This document shows, one piece after another, positions 1 through 4,990 of a stretch of 30,646 bases of DNA. The position numbers and the translations under genes were made by a program. Source of the stretch: a virus; IMG/VR virus record IMGVR_UViG_3300037076_000041, positions 1-30,646 of that record, one strand, 5' to 3'. A model generated the notes under the pieces. The model was not told where the DNA came from. It saw nothing but the letters and a program-made list of their open reading frames with translations, and made no database searches. How positions within the stretch are numbered: position 1 is the stretch's first letter; every line of letters starts with the position of its first letter.

Positions 1-390
1 GGACCGCACCAGGTAGGTCTCCCGGCGTGCGTTCTCCTTGTCGATCTGGAGGTACAGGGCGTCCATGTGGAGCCCCGCGTCCTTGATGCTGGGTGAGTTG
101 TTGTCCGCCACCCAGTGCAGCGTCAGCACGGAGCGAGCCGTGATCCTCCTCACGAGCGTGGGCCAGACCCCGCCCCACTGAGCGCTCATCTCGTAGTGGA
201 ACGCCTGGAACTCGTCCAGCGGCGCTCCGCCCTCGTAGGCGGTGATCCGGGACTGGGCGGCGATGATGCGGCTGGGCTCGTCTCCCCTCTTGTTGATGGC
301 CTCCACGGTGGCATTGCCCCGGTAGTGCCGGAACACGACATCCTCGGCGGAGCGGAGTGCGTATACGTCCTGCGGTGTGAGCCGGTACAT
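1..390 (-). CDS. Hypothetical protein, C-terminus cut by window edge
   Basis: A leftward reading frame starts at ATG 388-390 and stays open for 130 codons to the left edge, so the C-terminus is missing. GGGAGAAG lies about 8 nt upstream of the ATG and serves as ribosome binding site. The protein begins MYRLTPQDVYALRSAEDVV and is mixed alpha/beta in composition, with no signal peptide, membrane segment or motif I recognise. It is the last of a set of leftward genes, 70 bp downstream of the zinc-ribbon pair. The gap holds one GTTTCTGGAAAC copy and a 22-bp inverted repeat about 25 nt before the start. Function is unknown. The good start signal and long open frame make a real gene likely. Confidence 0.75.
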   Translation of the reverse strand, partial: MYRLTPQDVYALRSAEDVVFRHYRGNATVEAINKRGDEPSRIIAAQSRITAYEGGAPLDEFQAFHYEMSAQWGGVWPTLVRRITARSVLTLHWVADNNSPSIKDAGLHMDALYLQIDKENARRETYLVRS

Positions 391-414
391 CTCTATCTTC
401 TCCCTATCGATCGA

Positions 415-436
415 GGTATGGCAGGTTTGCCATACC
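415..436 (-). promoter_or_regulatory. 22-bp inverted repeat in the leader of the leftward gene at 390
   Basis: GGTATGGCA-N4-TGCCATACC is a perfect 9-bp inverted repeat with a 4-nt centre, lying 25 nt upstream of the ATG at 390. A near copy sits at 2933-2954, 26 nt upstream of the ATG of another leftward gene. The half-site GGTATGGCA recurs in the array at 1345-1506. It could be a DNA operator or an RNA hairpin next to the ribosome binding site. Binding is inferred. Confidence 0.5.
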
Positions 437-445
437 CTCGTGCTG

Positions 446-457
446 GTTTCTGGAAAC
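446..457 (+). promoter_or_regulatory. GTTTCTGGAAAC motif, intergenic copy
   Basis: Perfect copy of the 12-bp motif, 2 bp beyond the stop codon of the leftward gene ending at 460 and 9 bp from the 22-bp inverted repeat. It lies in the only gap between two leftward genes. Confidence 0.75.
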
Positions 458-459
458 GC

Positions 460-795
460 CTACTCTTTCGGTCCCTTGCGGGATGTGTCCCGAGGCGTGC
501 TGTCGCAAGACTTGCACTTGTACGAGTTGACGCGGCTGGGCGCCTTCGGCCCTTTGCACCGGACGCACACGTCGGTGCCAGCTCCCCAGGTTGCGCCACG
601 GGCCAGGTTCGCAGCGGCCTTGGCGGTGATCGTACAGGGAGTTTCCCGTACAGGCTCCGGCGTCAGTGCGCTCAGCAGTCTTTTCATCGTGGCCTCCAGC
701 GCTGCCACCCGTGCGACCAGTTCCTGATGGGGAGACAGGCCAGCCTCCTCTTCCTCCCAGAACGCGGCCTCTTCCTCGGGGGTCAAGTCGCTCAT
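460..795 (-). CDS. Small zinc-ribbon protein (paralogue of upstream gene)
   Basis: A 111-aa protein starting at ATG 795 (MSDLTPEEEAAFWEEEE). The N-terminal half (about residues 10-45) is acidic and heptad-like, suggesting a coiled coil. The C-terminal half has C77-x2-C80 and C94-x2-C97, a four-cysteine zinc ribbon, followed by a basic tail. The start overlaps the stop of the preceding leftward gene by ATGA, so translation is probably coupled. The core ARGATxGAGTDxCxxCKG is shared with that gene (residues 59-74 there), so the two are tandem duplicates. A longer frame opening at 864 was rejected because it would overlap the upstream gene extensively. A nucleic-acid or protein-binding role is likely from the ribbon, but no specific function is known. 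Confidence 0.8.
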   Translation of the reverse strand: MSDLTPEEEAAFWEEEEAGLSPHQELVARVAALEATMKRLLSALTPEPVRETPCTITAKAAANLARGATWGAGTDVCVRCKGPKAPSRVNSYKCKSCDSTPRDTSRKGPKE

Positions 796-1076
796 GCCTT
801 GCCGCCGTCGCACTGGGAGCACCTGTTCGAGTTGAAGCGTCGGGCCTCCTTCTCCCCCTTGCACGTGGCGCAGATGTCGGTACCTGCTCCCGCAGTGGCC
901 CCACGAGCGAGCCGTGCCAGCGCAGCCGGTGACGCTACCCGCTTAGGTTCTGCTGGACAGGAACTTTCCCGTACTCCTGCCGCGTCTTCGAGGGCCTTGA
1001 GGCGCCGGTTGAAGTTCTTGTTCATGGCGCGGAGCGCTGTCTCCATCTGCTCCATGGTCATCGGTTCGGTACTCAC
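792..1076 (-). CDS. Small zinc-ribbon protein, first of a tandem pair
   Basis: A 94-aa protein with a GTG start at 1074-1076, preceded by AGGAGA at good distance. Residues 8-32 are predicted helical or coiled-coil. C69-x2-C72 and C86-x2-C89 form a four-cysteine zinc ribbon near the C-terminus. The stop overlaps the next start as ATGA. The region around AxLARGATAGAGTDICATCKG matches the downstream paralogue closely. A leftward extended -10 element (TGATACCGT) lies 32-40 bp upstream, so this gene likely opens a leftward operon of two or three genes. The control region behind it holds the four-copy motif array. Members of such ribbon families may bind DNA, RNA or polymerase; here that is only a guess. 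Confidence 0.8.
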   Translation of the reverse strand: MSTEPMTMEQMETALRAMNKNFNRRLKALEDAAGVRESSCPAEPKRVASPAALARLARGATAGAGTDICATCKGEKEARRFNSNRCSQCDGGKA

Positions 1077-1107
1077 GGTGTTCTCCTAGTGCTCGGTTCC
1101 TGCTCTA

Positions 1108-1116
1108 ACGGTATCA
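1108..1116 (-). promoter_or_regulatory. Leftward extended -10 promoter
   Basis: On the minus strand this reads TGA-TACCGT, an extended -10. The predicted transcript start is near 1101, 25 nt before the GTG of the zinc-ribbon pair. The spacer and -35 position are occupied by the CACGA repeat. No good -35 is seen. Confidence 0.5.
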
Positions 1117-1138
1117 CGACACGACACGACACGACACG
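1115..1138. repeat. CACGA pentamer tandem repeat
   Basis: Four complete CACGA units followed by CACG, directly abutting the leftward -10 element, so the repeat fills the promoter spacer. Change in copy number would alter promoter geometry; that effect is inference. Confidence 0.8.
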
Positions 1139-1170
1139 CTCTTAGGTATTCTCTTTTTACTCCCTCGTAC

Positions 1171-1195
1171 TTGACAGGTCGTGCTAGACTCTAGC
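1171..1195 (+). promoter_or_regulatory. Rightward promoter within a palindrome
   Basis: TTGACA at 1171-1176 is followed by TGC-TAGACT (1182-1190), an extended -10. The -10 sits in the palindrome GCTAGA-C-TCTAGC (1183-1195). TTGACA is only 8 bp from this -10, so it may not act as its -35. A transcript from about 1197 would run through the motif array and antisense to the leftward genes beyond 1602. Confidence 0.4.
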
Positions 1196-1344
1196 TAACG
1201 ACGCGCAGTTGCGACCCCAGGAGAGCAGACCTGAGCAGGAGAAGCAGCGCAGAGTCCTCGCCCTCCCAGCCTCGTACTTCGGTCGTCAGCATGGATGAGT
1301 AGATAGAAATCCTCTCCCGTGTTTCCTCCCGAACGACACGCTCT

Positions 1345-1506
1345 GTTTCTGGAAACACCCGGTATGGCAAGTTTCCCTGTTTCTGGAAACACCCGGTATG
1401 GCAAGTTTCCATGTTTCTGGAAACGGTCTGTGCGTGAGGGGGTTATGGCAAGTTTCCATGTTTCTGGAAACGGTCTGTGCGTGAGGGGGTTATGGCAAGT
1501 TTCCAT
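1345..1506. repeat. Tandem array with four GTTTCTGGAAAC copies
   Basis: Perfect motif copies lie at 1345-1356, 1379-1390, 1413-1424 and 1460-1471. Two 34-bp units (from 1345 and 1379) are followed by two 47-bp units (from 1413 and 1460). Each unit also carries ATGGCAAGTTTCC, at about 1364, 1398, 1445 and 1492. The first two have the full GGTATGGCA half-site seen in the leader inverted repeats. The array lies upstream of the leftward operon beginning at 1076 and looks like a multi-operator control region. Confidence 0.85.
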
Positions 1507-1601
1507 ACCGTCTCTACCTGTTGACCCACCGCATTGACGGGCCTGTGTAGGATCGGGGCCGAAGGCCGAGCGGGAGCGAGGGGAACGAGCCCCGGTGAGA
1601 T

Positions 1602-1829
1602 TTACCCCGATTCGGAGCCCCAGCCACTACAGCCGTTCAGCCGTTTCAGCCGTTGTGAAGGGGCGTTGTGGGCGTTGTGGGAAGGCGTTTTGGTCCCAAG
1701 AGCCTTCAGCCGCACACCGAATCCCAGGATCAGGAGCACCAGGGATGTGCCAGCACACGTCGGGCACAGCGTGCCAATGCAGCCGGTTAGCTCATAGCCC
1801 GGTGCCAACCGCAGGAGGAGACGTTTCAT
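1602..1829 (-). CDS. Hypothetical 75-aa protein
   Basis: Starts at ATG 1827-1829 with AGGA upstream (AGGATCACCAG before the ATG), overlapping the stop of the 30-aa gene as ATGA. It begins MKRLLLRLAPGYELTGCIG and contains C-x4-C-x2-C (CIGTLCPTC) followed by a hydrophobic stretch (SLVLLILGFGV) that may be a membrane segment. The C-terminal third is low complexity (HNAHNAP, RLKRLNG), reflecting short direct repeats in the DNA at about 1629-1690. The longer frame to 1853 was not chosen because it lacks a ribosome binding site. Function is unknown. Confidence 0.55.
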   Translation of the reverse strand: MKRLLLRLAPGYELTGCIGTLCPTCAGTSLVLLILGFGVRLKALGTKTPSHNAHNAPSQRLKRLNGCSGWGSESG

Positions 1830-1918
1830 CTGGTGATCCTGACTCGTGAGCACTTCTCAGAGCAGTACACGCTCTTGTAGGGCATGATCAGGTACTTGCC
1901 ACAAGCCGCGCAGCACAT
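1826..1918 (-). CDS. 30-aa zinc-finger-like protein
   Basis: A very short gene starting at ATG 1916-1918, with GGTGAGAAG just upstream. The product starts MCCAACGKYLIMPYKSVYCS and has C3-x2-C6 and C19-x3-C23, the spacing of a small treble-clef or zinc-ribbon peptide (compare CxxCGK...YCSxKC proteins in other phages). It sits between two leftward genes, 2 bp after one stop and overlapping the next start by ATGA, which supports expression. Partner and role are unknown. Confidence 0.6.
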   Translation of the reverse strand: MCCAACGKYLIMPYKSVYCSEKCSRVRITR

Positions 1919-1920
1919 GG

Positions 1921-2112
1921 TTACTTCTCACCCCTGACGCCTGTGCTGGGGCGTGAGCCGTTGTACACGTACGGACGGAACAGGCCCATGTACGGGGAGA
2001 CGCCTGTGCTGGGTGTGACCCGTGGCGTGGATGGGAACGCTGCGAGTGTCGCGGGCTGTGTGGTGCCCACGTGATCGGTGGTGACGTGCGACCTGTAAGG
2101 CTGGTTATACAT
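1921..2112 (-). CDS. Hypothetical 63-aa Pro/Thr-rich protein
   Basis: ATG at 2110-2112, with AGAAAGAC upstream as a weak ribosome binding site. The 63-aa product is rich in Thr, Pro, Ser and Tyr and has no clear domain. A 15-bp direct repeat (GACGCCTGTGCTGGG, at about 1938 and 1999) encodes the repeated PSTGV segments near the C-terminus. Its last codons supply the ribosome binding site of the 30-aa gene 2 bp downstream. Probably a small early protein; function is unknown. Confidence 0.5.
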   Translation of the reverse strand: MYNQPYRSHVTTDHVGTTQPATLAAFPSTPRVTPSTGVSPYMGLFRPYVYNGSRPSTGVRGEK

Positions 2113-2132
2113 GATCTGTCTTTCTACTAGTT

Positions 2133-2186
2133 GGGTGGCCCGGCGGGCCGTGGATAGATGGGTGGCCCGGCGGGCCGTGGATAGAT
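2133..2186. repeat. 27-bp tandem direct repeat with GC hairpins
   Basis: Two identical 27-bp units (2133-2159, 2160-2186) plus the start of a third. Each holds the hairpin GGCCC-GGC-GGGCC. They fill the gap between two leftward genes, downstream of the stop at 2206. They may attenuate leftward transcripts, although no T-run follows. Confidence 0.8.
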
Positions 2187-2205
2187 GGGTGACGAGCGGG
2201 TGAGG

Positions 2206-2907
2206 CTACGCGGCGTCCTTGGCAGCGGCGTCCTTGGCAGCCTTGGCAGCCTTGGCAGCCTTGGCAGCGTCGGCCTTGGCAGCCTTGGCAGCCTTGGCAG
2301 CGTCGGCCTTGGCGTCCCGTGCGTCCTTGGCAGCGTCGGCCTTGGCGTCCCGTGCGTCCTTGGCAGCGGCGTCCTTGGCAGCCTTGGCCGCCACGCGCTG
2401 GGAGGCATCGGTCCGGAGGTATTCGGCAATGACTCGCCCGATCTCAGAATCGGCCGACACGGTCACGCGCTGGGCATCGGGTCCCGTAGAGAAGACCCCC
2501 AGGGTGATCGTGGCATCGGCTGCCACGTCGTCGGCCTCGGCCTTGAGGATGGCAGTCAGCGCCATACGCACGCGGTTGAAACCGTGCCCCTCAGGTGTGG
2601 TGACTTGCGCACCCTTGCCACCGATCGTGCGCTGAAGTGGCTTACTGTCCGGAGTGACCATGTAACGGTGGATGGCATCCGACACGGTGGCCGTGGTGAC
2701 CGTGAAACCGTGGGCGGTTGCGTACGTGAGGATGGCGCGTGCCACGTCGGAAGACTTGGCCTCGGCCTTGGCTTCCATGCGGCCGATCTCACGCATGGTG
2801 AGCCGCGCGGTGCGGCGGGTTTCGACGTCGTCACTCCATACGGTGGCCTGACGCGCGGTGCGGGTCTCGGCAGTGGTGCGAATCGTCGTGGTGGTGGTGG
2901 TGCTCAT
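2206..2907 (-). CDS. Hypothetical protein with Ala/Lys/Asp repeat tail
   Basis: Start chosen at ATG 2905-2907 (MSTTTTTTIRTTAETRT), giving 233 aa. The frame extends to 3078, but that extension crosses the promoter and leader. Residues about 15-165 form an alpha/beta domain I do not recognise. The last about 60 residues are repeats of AAK, KAAKDA and DARDAKADA, a charged helical tail resembling histone H1-like or nucleoid-associated C-termini. The codons for it are near-identical GCC/AAG/GAC runs, so the DNA at about 2210-2395 is itself repetitive. A leftward sigma-70-like promoter and a 22-bp inverted repeat precede it. Nucleic-acid binding is a guess from the tail. Confidence 0.75.
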   Translation of the reverse strand: MSTTTTTTIRTTAETRTARQATVWSDDVETRRTARLTMREIGRMEAKAEAKSSDVARAILTYATAHGFTVTTATVSDAIHRYMVTPDSKPLQRTIGGKGAQVTTPEGHGFNRVRMALTAILKAEADDVAADATITLGVFSTGPDAQRVTVSADSEIGRVIAEYLRTDASQRVAAKAAKDAAAKDARDAKADAAKDARDAKADAAKAAKAAKADAAKAAKAAKAAKDAAAKDAA

Positions 2908-2932
2908 GGTGTGCCTGTCTGTCTGTTGGGTA

Positions 2933-2954
2933 GGTACGGCAGGCTTGCTGTACC
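2933..2954 (-). promoter_or_regulatory. 22-bp imperfect inverted repeat in the leader of the gene at 2907
   Basis: GGTACGGCA-N4-TGCTGTACC closely matches the perfect repeat at 415-436 and lies at the same distance (26 nt) from its start codon. It is downstream of the predicted transcript start near 2980, so it could act as an RNA hairpin or a roadblock operator. Confidence 0.5.
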
Positions 2955-2986
2955 GGGTCGGCTCCTGTGTAAGCGGCCTACGGCCT

Positions 2987-3016
2987 AATCTACCCGTATC
3001 CCTACCCCTTTCGCAA
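2987..3016 (-). promoter_or_regulatory. Leftward sigma-70-like promoter
   Basis: On the minus strand: TTGCGA (3011-3016), an 18-bp spacer, TAGATT (2987-2992). The predicted start is near 2980, giving a leader of about 73 nt for the gene starting at 2907. Confidence 0.5.
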
Positions 3017-3061
3017 GAATCTACGCTCAGGGTCCATTGCAACGAATCCCACCTGTCTGGA

Positions 3062-3147
3062 CCAAGTAGCTGATACACCCATACTGTGGTACACTATAGC
3101 TGGGCCAAGTAGCTGATACACCCATACTGTGATACACTATATCTGGG
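3062..3147 (+). repeat. Two 43-bp tandem repeats, each a rightward promoter
   Basis: Units at 3062-3104 and 3105-3147 differ at two positions. Each holds an extended -10: TGG-TACACT (3087-3095) and TGA-TACACT (3130-3138). Being tandem and directed rightward, they look like a duplicated promoter opening the rightward gene block. Confidence 0.7.
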
Positions 3148-3188
3148 CTCACTAGGGGAAACACCCACCACCCATCCCCCTACTAGGT

Positions 3189-3200
3189 GTTTCTGGAAAC
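3189..3200 (+). promoter_or_regulatory. GTTTCTGGAAAC motif, intergenic copy
   Basis: Perfect copy downstream of the tandem promoters. It is embedded in the 20-bp sequence 3182-3201 (ACTAGGT, then the motif, then C), which recurs at 4583-4602 on the other side of the glycosyltransferase gene. Confidence 0.8.
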
Positions 3201-3270
3201 CGGCCCGAAGGCCCGAAGGCCCAAAATCTCAGGGATCCGTGCAGCCCACAGAGGCGTACACGTCACGCTG

Positions 3271-3279
3271 TGGTACGGT
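3271..3279 (+). promoter_or_regulatory. Extended -10 promoter for a leaderless gene
   Basis: TGG-TACGGT followed by 6 nt and then ATG at 3286. The predicted start point is at the ATG itself. The same arrangement precedes the second glycosyltransferase gene. Confidence 0.55.
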
Positions 3280-3285
3280 ATGCAC

Positions 3286-4587
3286 ATGACAGGAGTAGAC
3301 CTGAGCATCCTCGTGTGCTCCACGAACACCCGGTACAACACGTTCCTGCCGAAGATCCTGGACCAGTTGTTCGGGCAGTACGCTCTGCTGTCTGCCCAAG
3401 ACCAGGAGCGCGTGGAGATCCTGGTGCTGACAGACAACAAGCAGATGATGCTGGGCACCAAGCGCAACGAGCTGGTGCGCATGGCGCAGGGTCGGTACGT
3501 GCAGTTCGTGGACGACGATGATCGTGTTGCTGAGGACTTCATCTCTGCTCTGTTGGAGGGCACCCAGTCGGGTGCCGATGTGCTTGTGTTCCGGGCTGCT
3601 GTGAGCCTGAACGGCGAGCCGCCCAAGATTTGCTACTACTCGAAGGACTGGGGTGTCGACTACAACACGGCTGACTCCTATCACAGGATTCCGAACCACA
3701 TCTGCTGCGTGAAGCGCGAGGTGAGCCTGCGGTCCAGCTTCCCGAACGTACTGTACGGCGAGGACGCTGGATACTCGAAGGTGCTGCTCCCTCACTTACG
3801 TACGCAGTACGCGATAGACAAGGTGTTGTACTACTACGACTACAACGCTGCGACCACAGAGACGCAAGCCTGGCGCGCGGGTCGGGGTGCGGAGCGCCCT
3901 CCTGTGGTGGACGTGGTGATCCTCTCGAAGGCGAACGACTTCCCGACGAAGCGGATGACCCAGAAGGCTGTGGACACGTGCTTCAACGGCTCGAACGGTC
4001 TGGGGGTGAATATTCTTGTCATAGAAGGGGGAGGCGCGAACGGGTACCACAGAGCCACCACGCTGCCGCCGCCAGCAGAGAAGTTCAACTACAACGAGTA
4101 CGCGAACTACGGGGCGTCCCGGGGCACAGCCGAGTGGATCATGGTGGCGAACAACGACCTGGTGTTCCACGACGGCTGGCTGCACTACCTGCTGAGCGCG
4201 GGCAACGACCTGGTCAGCCCGCACGAGCCCACGGACTCCCGCCAGGCTGAGCTGACTGAGAACACGCTGGGCACCGTGACCGGGAAGCACCTGTCCGGCT
4301 GGTGCTTCATGATCCGCCGCTCCCTCTGGGAGCAAATAGGGGGATTCGACACTGACGTGGACTTCTGGTGCTCGGATGACGTGGTGATCGAGCAGTGTGT
4401 CCGCGCTGGATACAAGTCCATGCTGGTGATCGACTCGCTGGTCACGCACACACCCAGCACGACGCTCCGGCAGGAGCCAGACCAGGCCGAGCTGACCTGG
4501 AAGAACGTGAAGATCTTCAACGAGAAGTACGGCAAGCACAAGTTCATCAACCACCCCGAGTACCGGAGGTACGTGCAGACGCACTAG
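3286..4587 (+). CDS. Two-domain GT-A (GT2-like) glycosyltransferase
   Basis: A 433-aa protein with two nucleotide-sugar glycosyltransferase folds in tandem. Domain 1 (about 1-195) opens with the strand LSILVCSTNTR, has the metal-binding DDDD at 76-79 and GED at 158-160. Domain 2 (about 205-433) opens with VVDVVILSK, has NND at 289-291 in place of DxD, SGW at 337-339, the acidic DFWCSDD at 359-365 and H388. Such phage enzymes usually decorate virion proteins or modified DNA bases; the acceptor cannot be told from sequence. ATG 3286 was chosen over 3280 because a promoter -10 ends at 3279 and no Shine-Dalgarno exists, implying a leaderless mRNA. The gene is flanked by identical 20-bp repeats, which suggests a cassette gained by recombination. 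Confidence 0.85.
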   Translation: MTGVDLSILVCSTNTRYNTFLPKILDQLFGQYALLSAQDQERVEILVLTDNKQMMLGTKRNELVRMAQGRYVQFVDDDDRVAEDFISALLEGTQSGADVLVFRAAVSLNGEPPKICYYSKDWGVDYNTADSYHRIPNHICCVKREVSLRSSFPNVLYGEDAGYSKVLLPHLRTQYAIDKVLYYYDYNAATTETQAWRAGRGAERPPVVDVVILSKANDFPTKRMTQKAVDTCFNGSNGLGVNILVIEGGGANGYHRATTLPPPAEKFNYNEYANYGASRGTAEWIMVANNDLVFHDGWLHYLLSAGNDLVSPHEPTDSRQAELTENTLGTVTGKHLSGWCFMIRRSLWEQIGGFDTDVDFWCSDDVVIEQCVRAGYKSMLVIDSLVTHTPSTTLRQEPDQAELTWKNVKIFNEKYGKHKFINHPEYRRYVQTH

Positions 4588-4589
4588 GT

Positions 4590-4601
4590 GTTTCTGGAAA
4601 C
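4590..4601 (+). promoter_or_regulatory. GTTTCTGGAAAC motif at the promoter of the RHH gene
   Basis: Perfect copy 2 bp after the glycosyltransferase stop codon and 7 bp upstream of the -10 of the next gene, overlapping the expected -35 position. It is the right-hand copy of the 20-bp direct repeat (4583-4602). Confidence 0.8.
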
Positions 4602-4605
4602 CCCG

Positions 4606-4614
4606 TGTTACAGT
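4606..4614 (+). promoter_or_regulatory. Extended -10 promoter of the RHH gene
   Basis: TGT-TACAGT. The predicted start near 4621 gives a short leader carrying the strong AGGAGGT before ATG 4644. The adjacent motif suggests direct control. Confidence 0.55.
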
Positions 4615-4643
4615 ATGGCTCAACAAGACAGAGGAGGTGTGCC

Positions 4644-4805
4644 ATGGGCTGGCCGACAACGAGCAACCCGCGCACGGAGTTCGTGACCCTGCGGCTGACG
4701 CAGGACGAGGCGGCTGACCTGGACGCACTGGTCCTGAAGACCGGGGCGCGCAGCAGATCATCCGCGCTGCGTGCTGCCTTGAAGCGCGCTGCACGCCAGA
4801 AGTAG
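4644..4805 (+). CDS. 53-aa ribbon-helix-helix DNA-binding protein
   Basis: Begins MGWPTTSNPRTEFVTLRLT. Residues 12-18 form a beta strand (EFVTLRL), 20-33 helix 1 (QDEAADLDALVLKT) and 38-50 helix 2 (RSSALRAALKRAA), the Arc/CopG/MetJ-type fold. Such proteins dimerise, insert the strand pair into the DNA major groove and usually bind short palindromes cooperatively. AGGAGGT sits 6 nt before the ATG, the strongest ribosome site in the window. Its promoter abuts a GTTTCTGGAAAC copy, so it could be autoregulated and could be the protein that binds all copies; that is inference. Other roles, such as a local regulator of packaging genes, are possible. Confidence 0.75.
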   Translation: MGWPTTSNPRTEFVTLRLTQDEAADLDALVLKTGARSRSSALRAALKRAARQK

Positions 4806-4828
4806 CGGAGTCGAACAGGACCAGTCAC

Positions 4829-4990
4829 ATGACCGGCAGGGCTGTCATAGAGCTTTGTCCACCCATCAACCTGGACGAGCACCCAGGGGCGCGGGAGGGC
4901 ACGCACAGGCCGAGGAACTGCCCGACATGCCGGGCTGCGATCTGTGGGTGCCCGTACCATAGGGCTCTGAGCTTGGAGGGAGAGACGTGA
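4829..4990 (+). CDS. 53-aa zinc-binding-like protein
   Basis: ATG 4829 follows AGGA at about 9 nt. The product MTGRAVIELCPPINLDEHPG... carries a C-terminal cluster C31-x2-C34-x4-C39-x-C41-x2-H44 that probably binds zinc. The stop TGA overlaps the GTG start of the small terminase gene (GTGA at 4987-4990), a sign of translational coupling. It could be a structural zinc knuckle protein assisting terminase, but I do not recognise a family. Confidence 0.6.
   Translation: MTGRAVIELCPPINLDEHPGAREGTHRPRNCPTCRAAICGCPYHRALSLEGET

Larger units (their letters stand above)
1077..1601. other. 525-bp non-coding control region
   Basis: No convincing gene is present. It holds a leftward promoter (1108-1116), a CACGA pentamer repeat (1115-1138), a rightward promoter inside a palindrome (1182-1195), the GTTTCTGGAAAC array (1345-1506) and a GC-rich structured stretch (1552-1611). 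Frames found here in both directions simply translate the repeats. Confidence 0.7.
2908..3285. other. 378-bp intergenic switch region between leftward and rightward genes
   Basis: Contains the leftward promoter and inverted repeat for the gene at 2907, two tandem rightward promoters in 43-bp repeats, one GTTTCTGGAAAC copy and the promoter of the first rightward gene. GGCC and CGAA alternate at 3203-3221. I see no coding sequence. Confidence 0.7.

Noticed and set aside
115-1089. 324-aa rightward frame across the zinc-ribbon genes
   Set aside because: Overlaps three well-supported leftward genes with good ribosome sites and Cys motifs; reads as low-complexity Arg/Ala/Ser.
1191-1291. Leftward 31-aa frame ending at 1191
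   Set aside because: No ribosome binding site at a usable distance and no recognisable protein feature; lies in a control region.
1345-1506. CRISPR-like repeat array
   Set aside because: The spacers are themselves repeated, repeats are only 12 bp, and no cas gene is present. An operator array fits better.
1552-1611. tRNA gene
   Set aside because: A 7-bp closing stem exists, but the span is 60 nt and there is no T-loop, D-loop or anticodon arm.
2185-2988. 267-aa rightward frame with LGSLGSLGS repeats
   Set aside because: The repeats are the reverse reading of the Ala/Lys/Asp tail of the leftward gene.
3203-3225. Terminator made by GGCC-CGAA repeats
   Set aside because: Stems are only 4 bp and there is no T-run on either strand in the right place.
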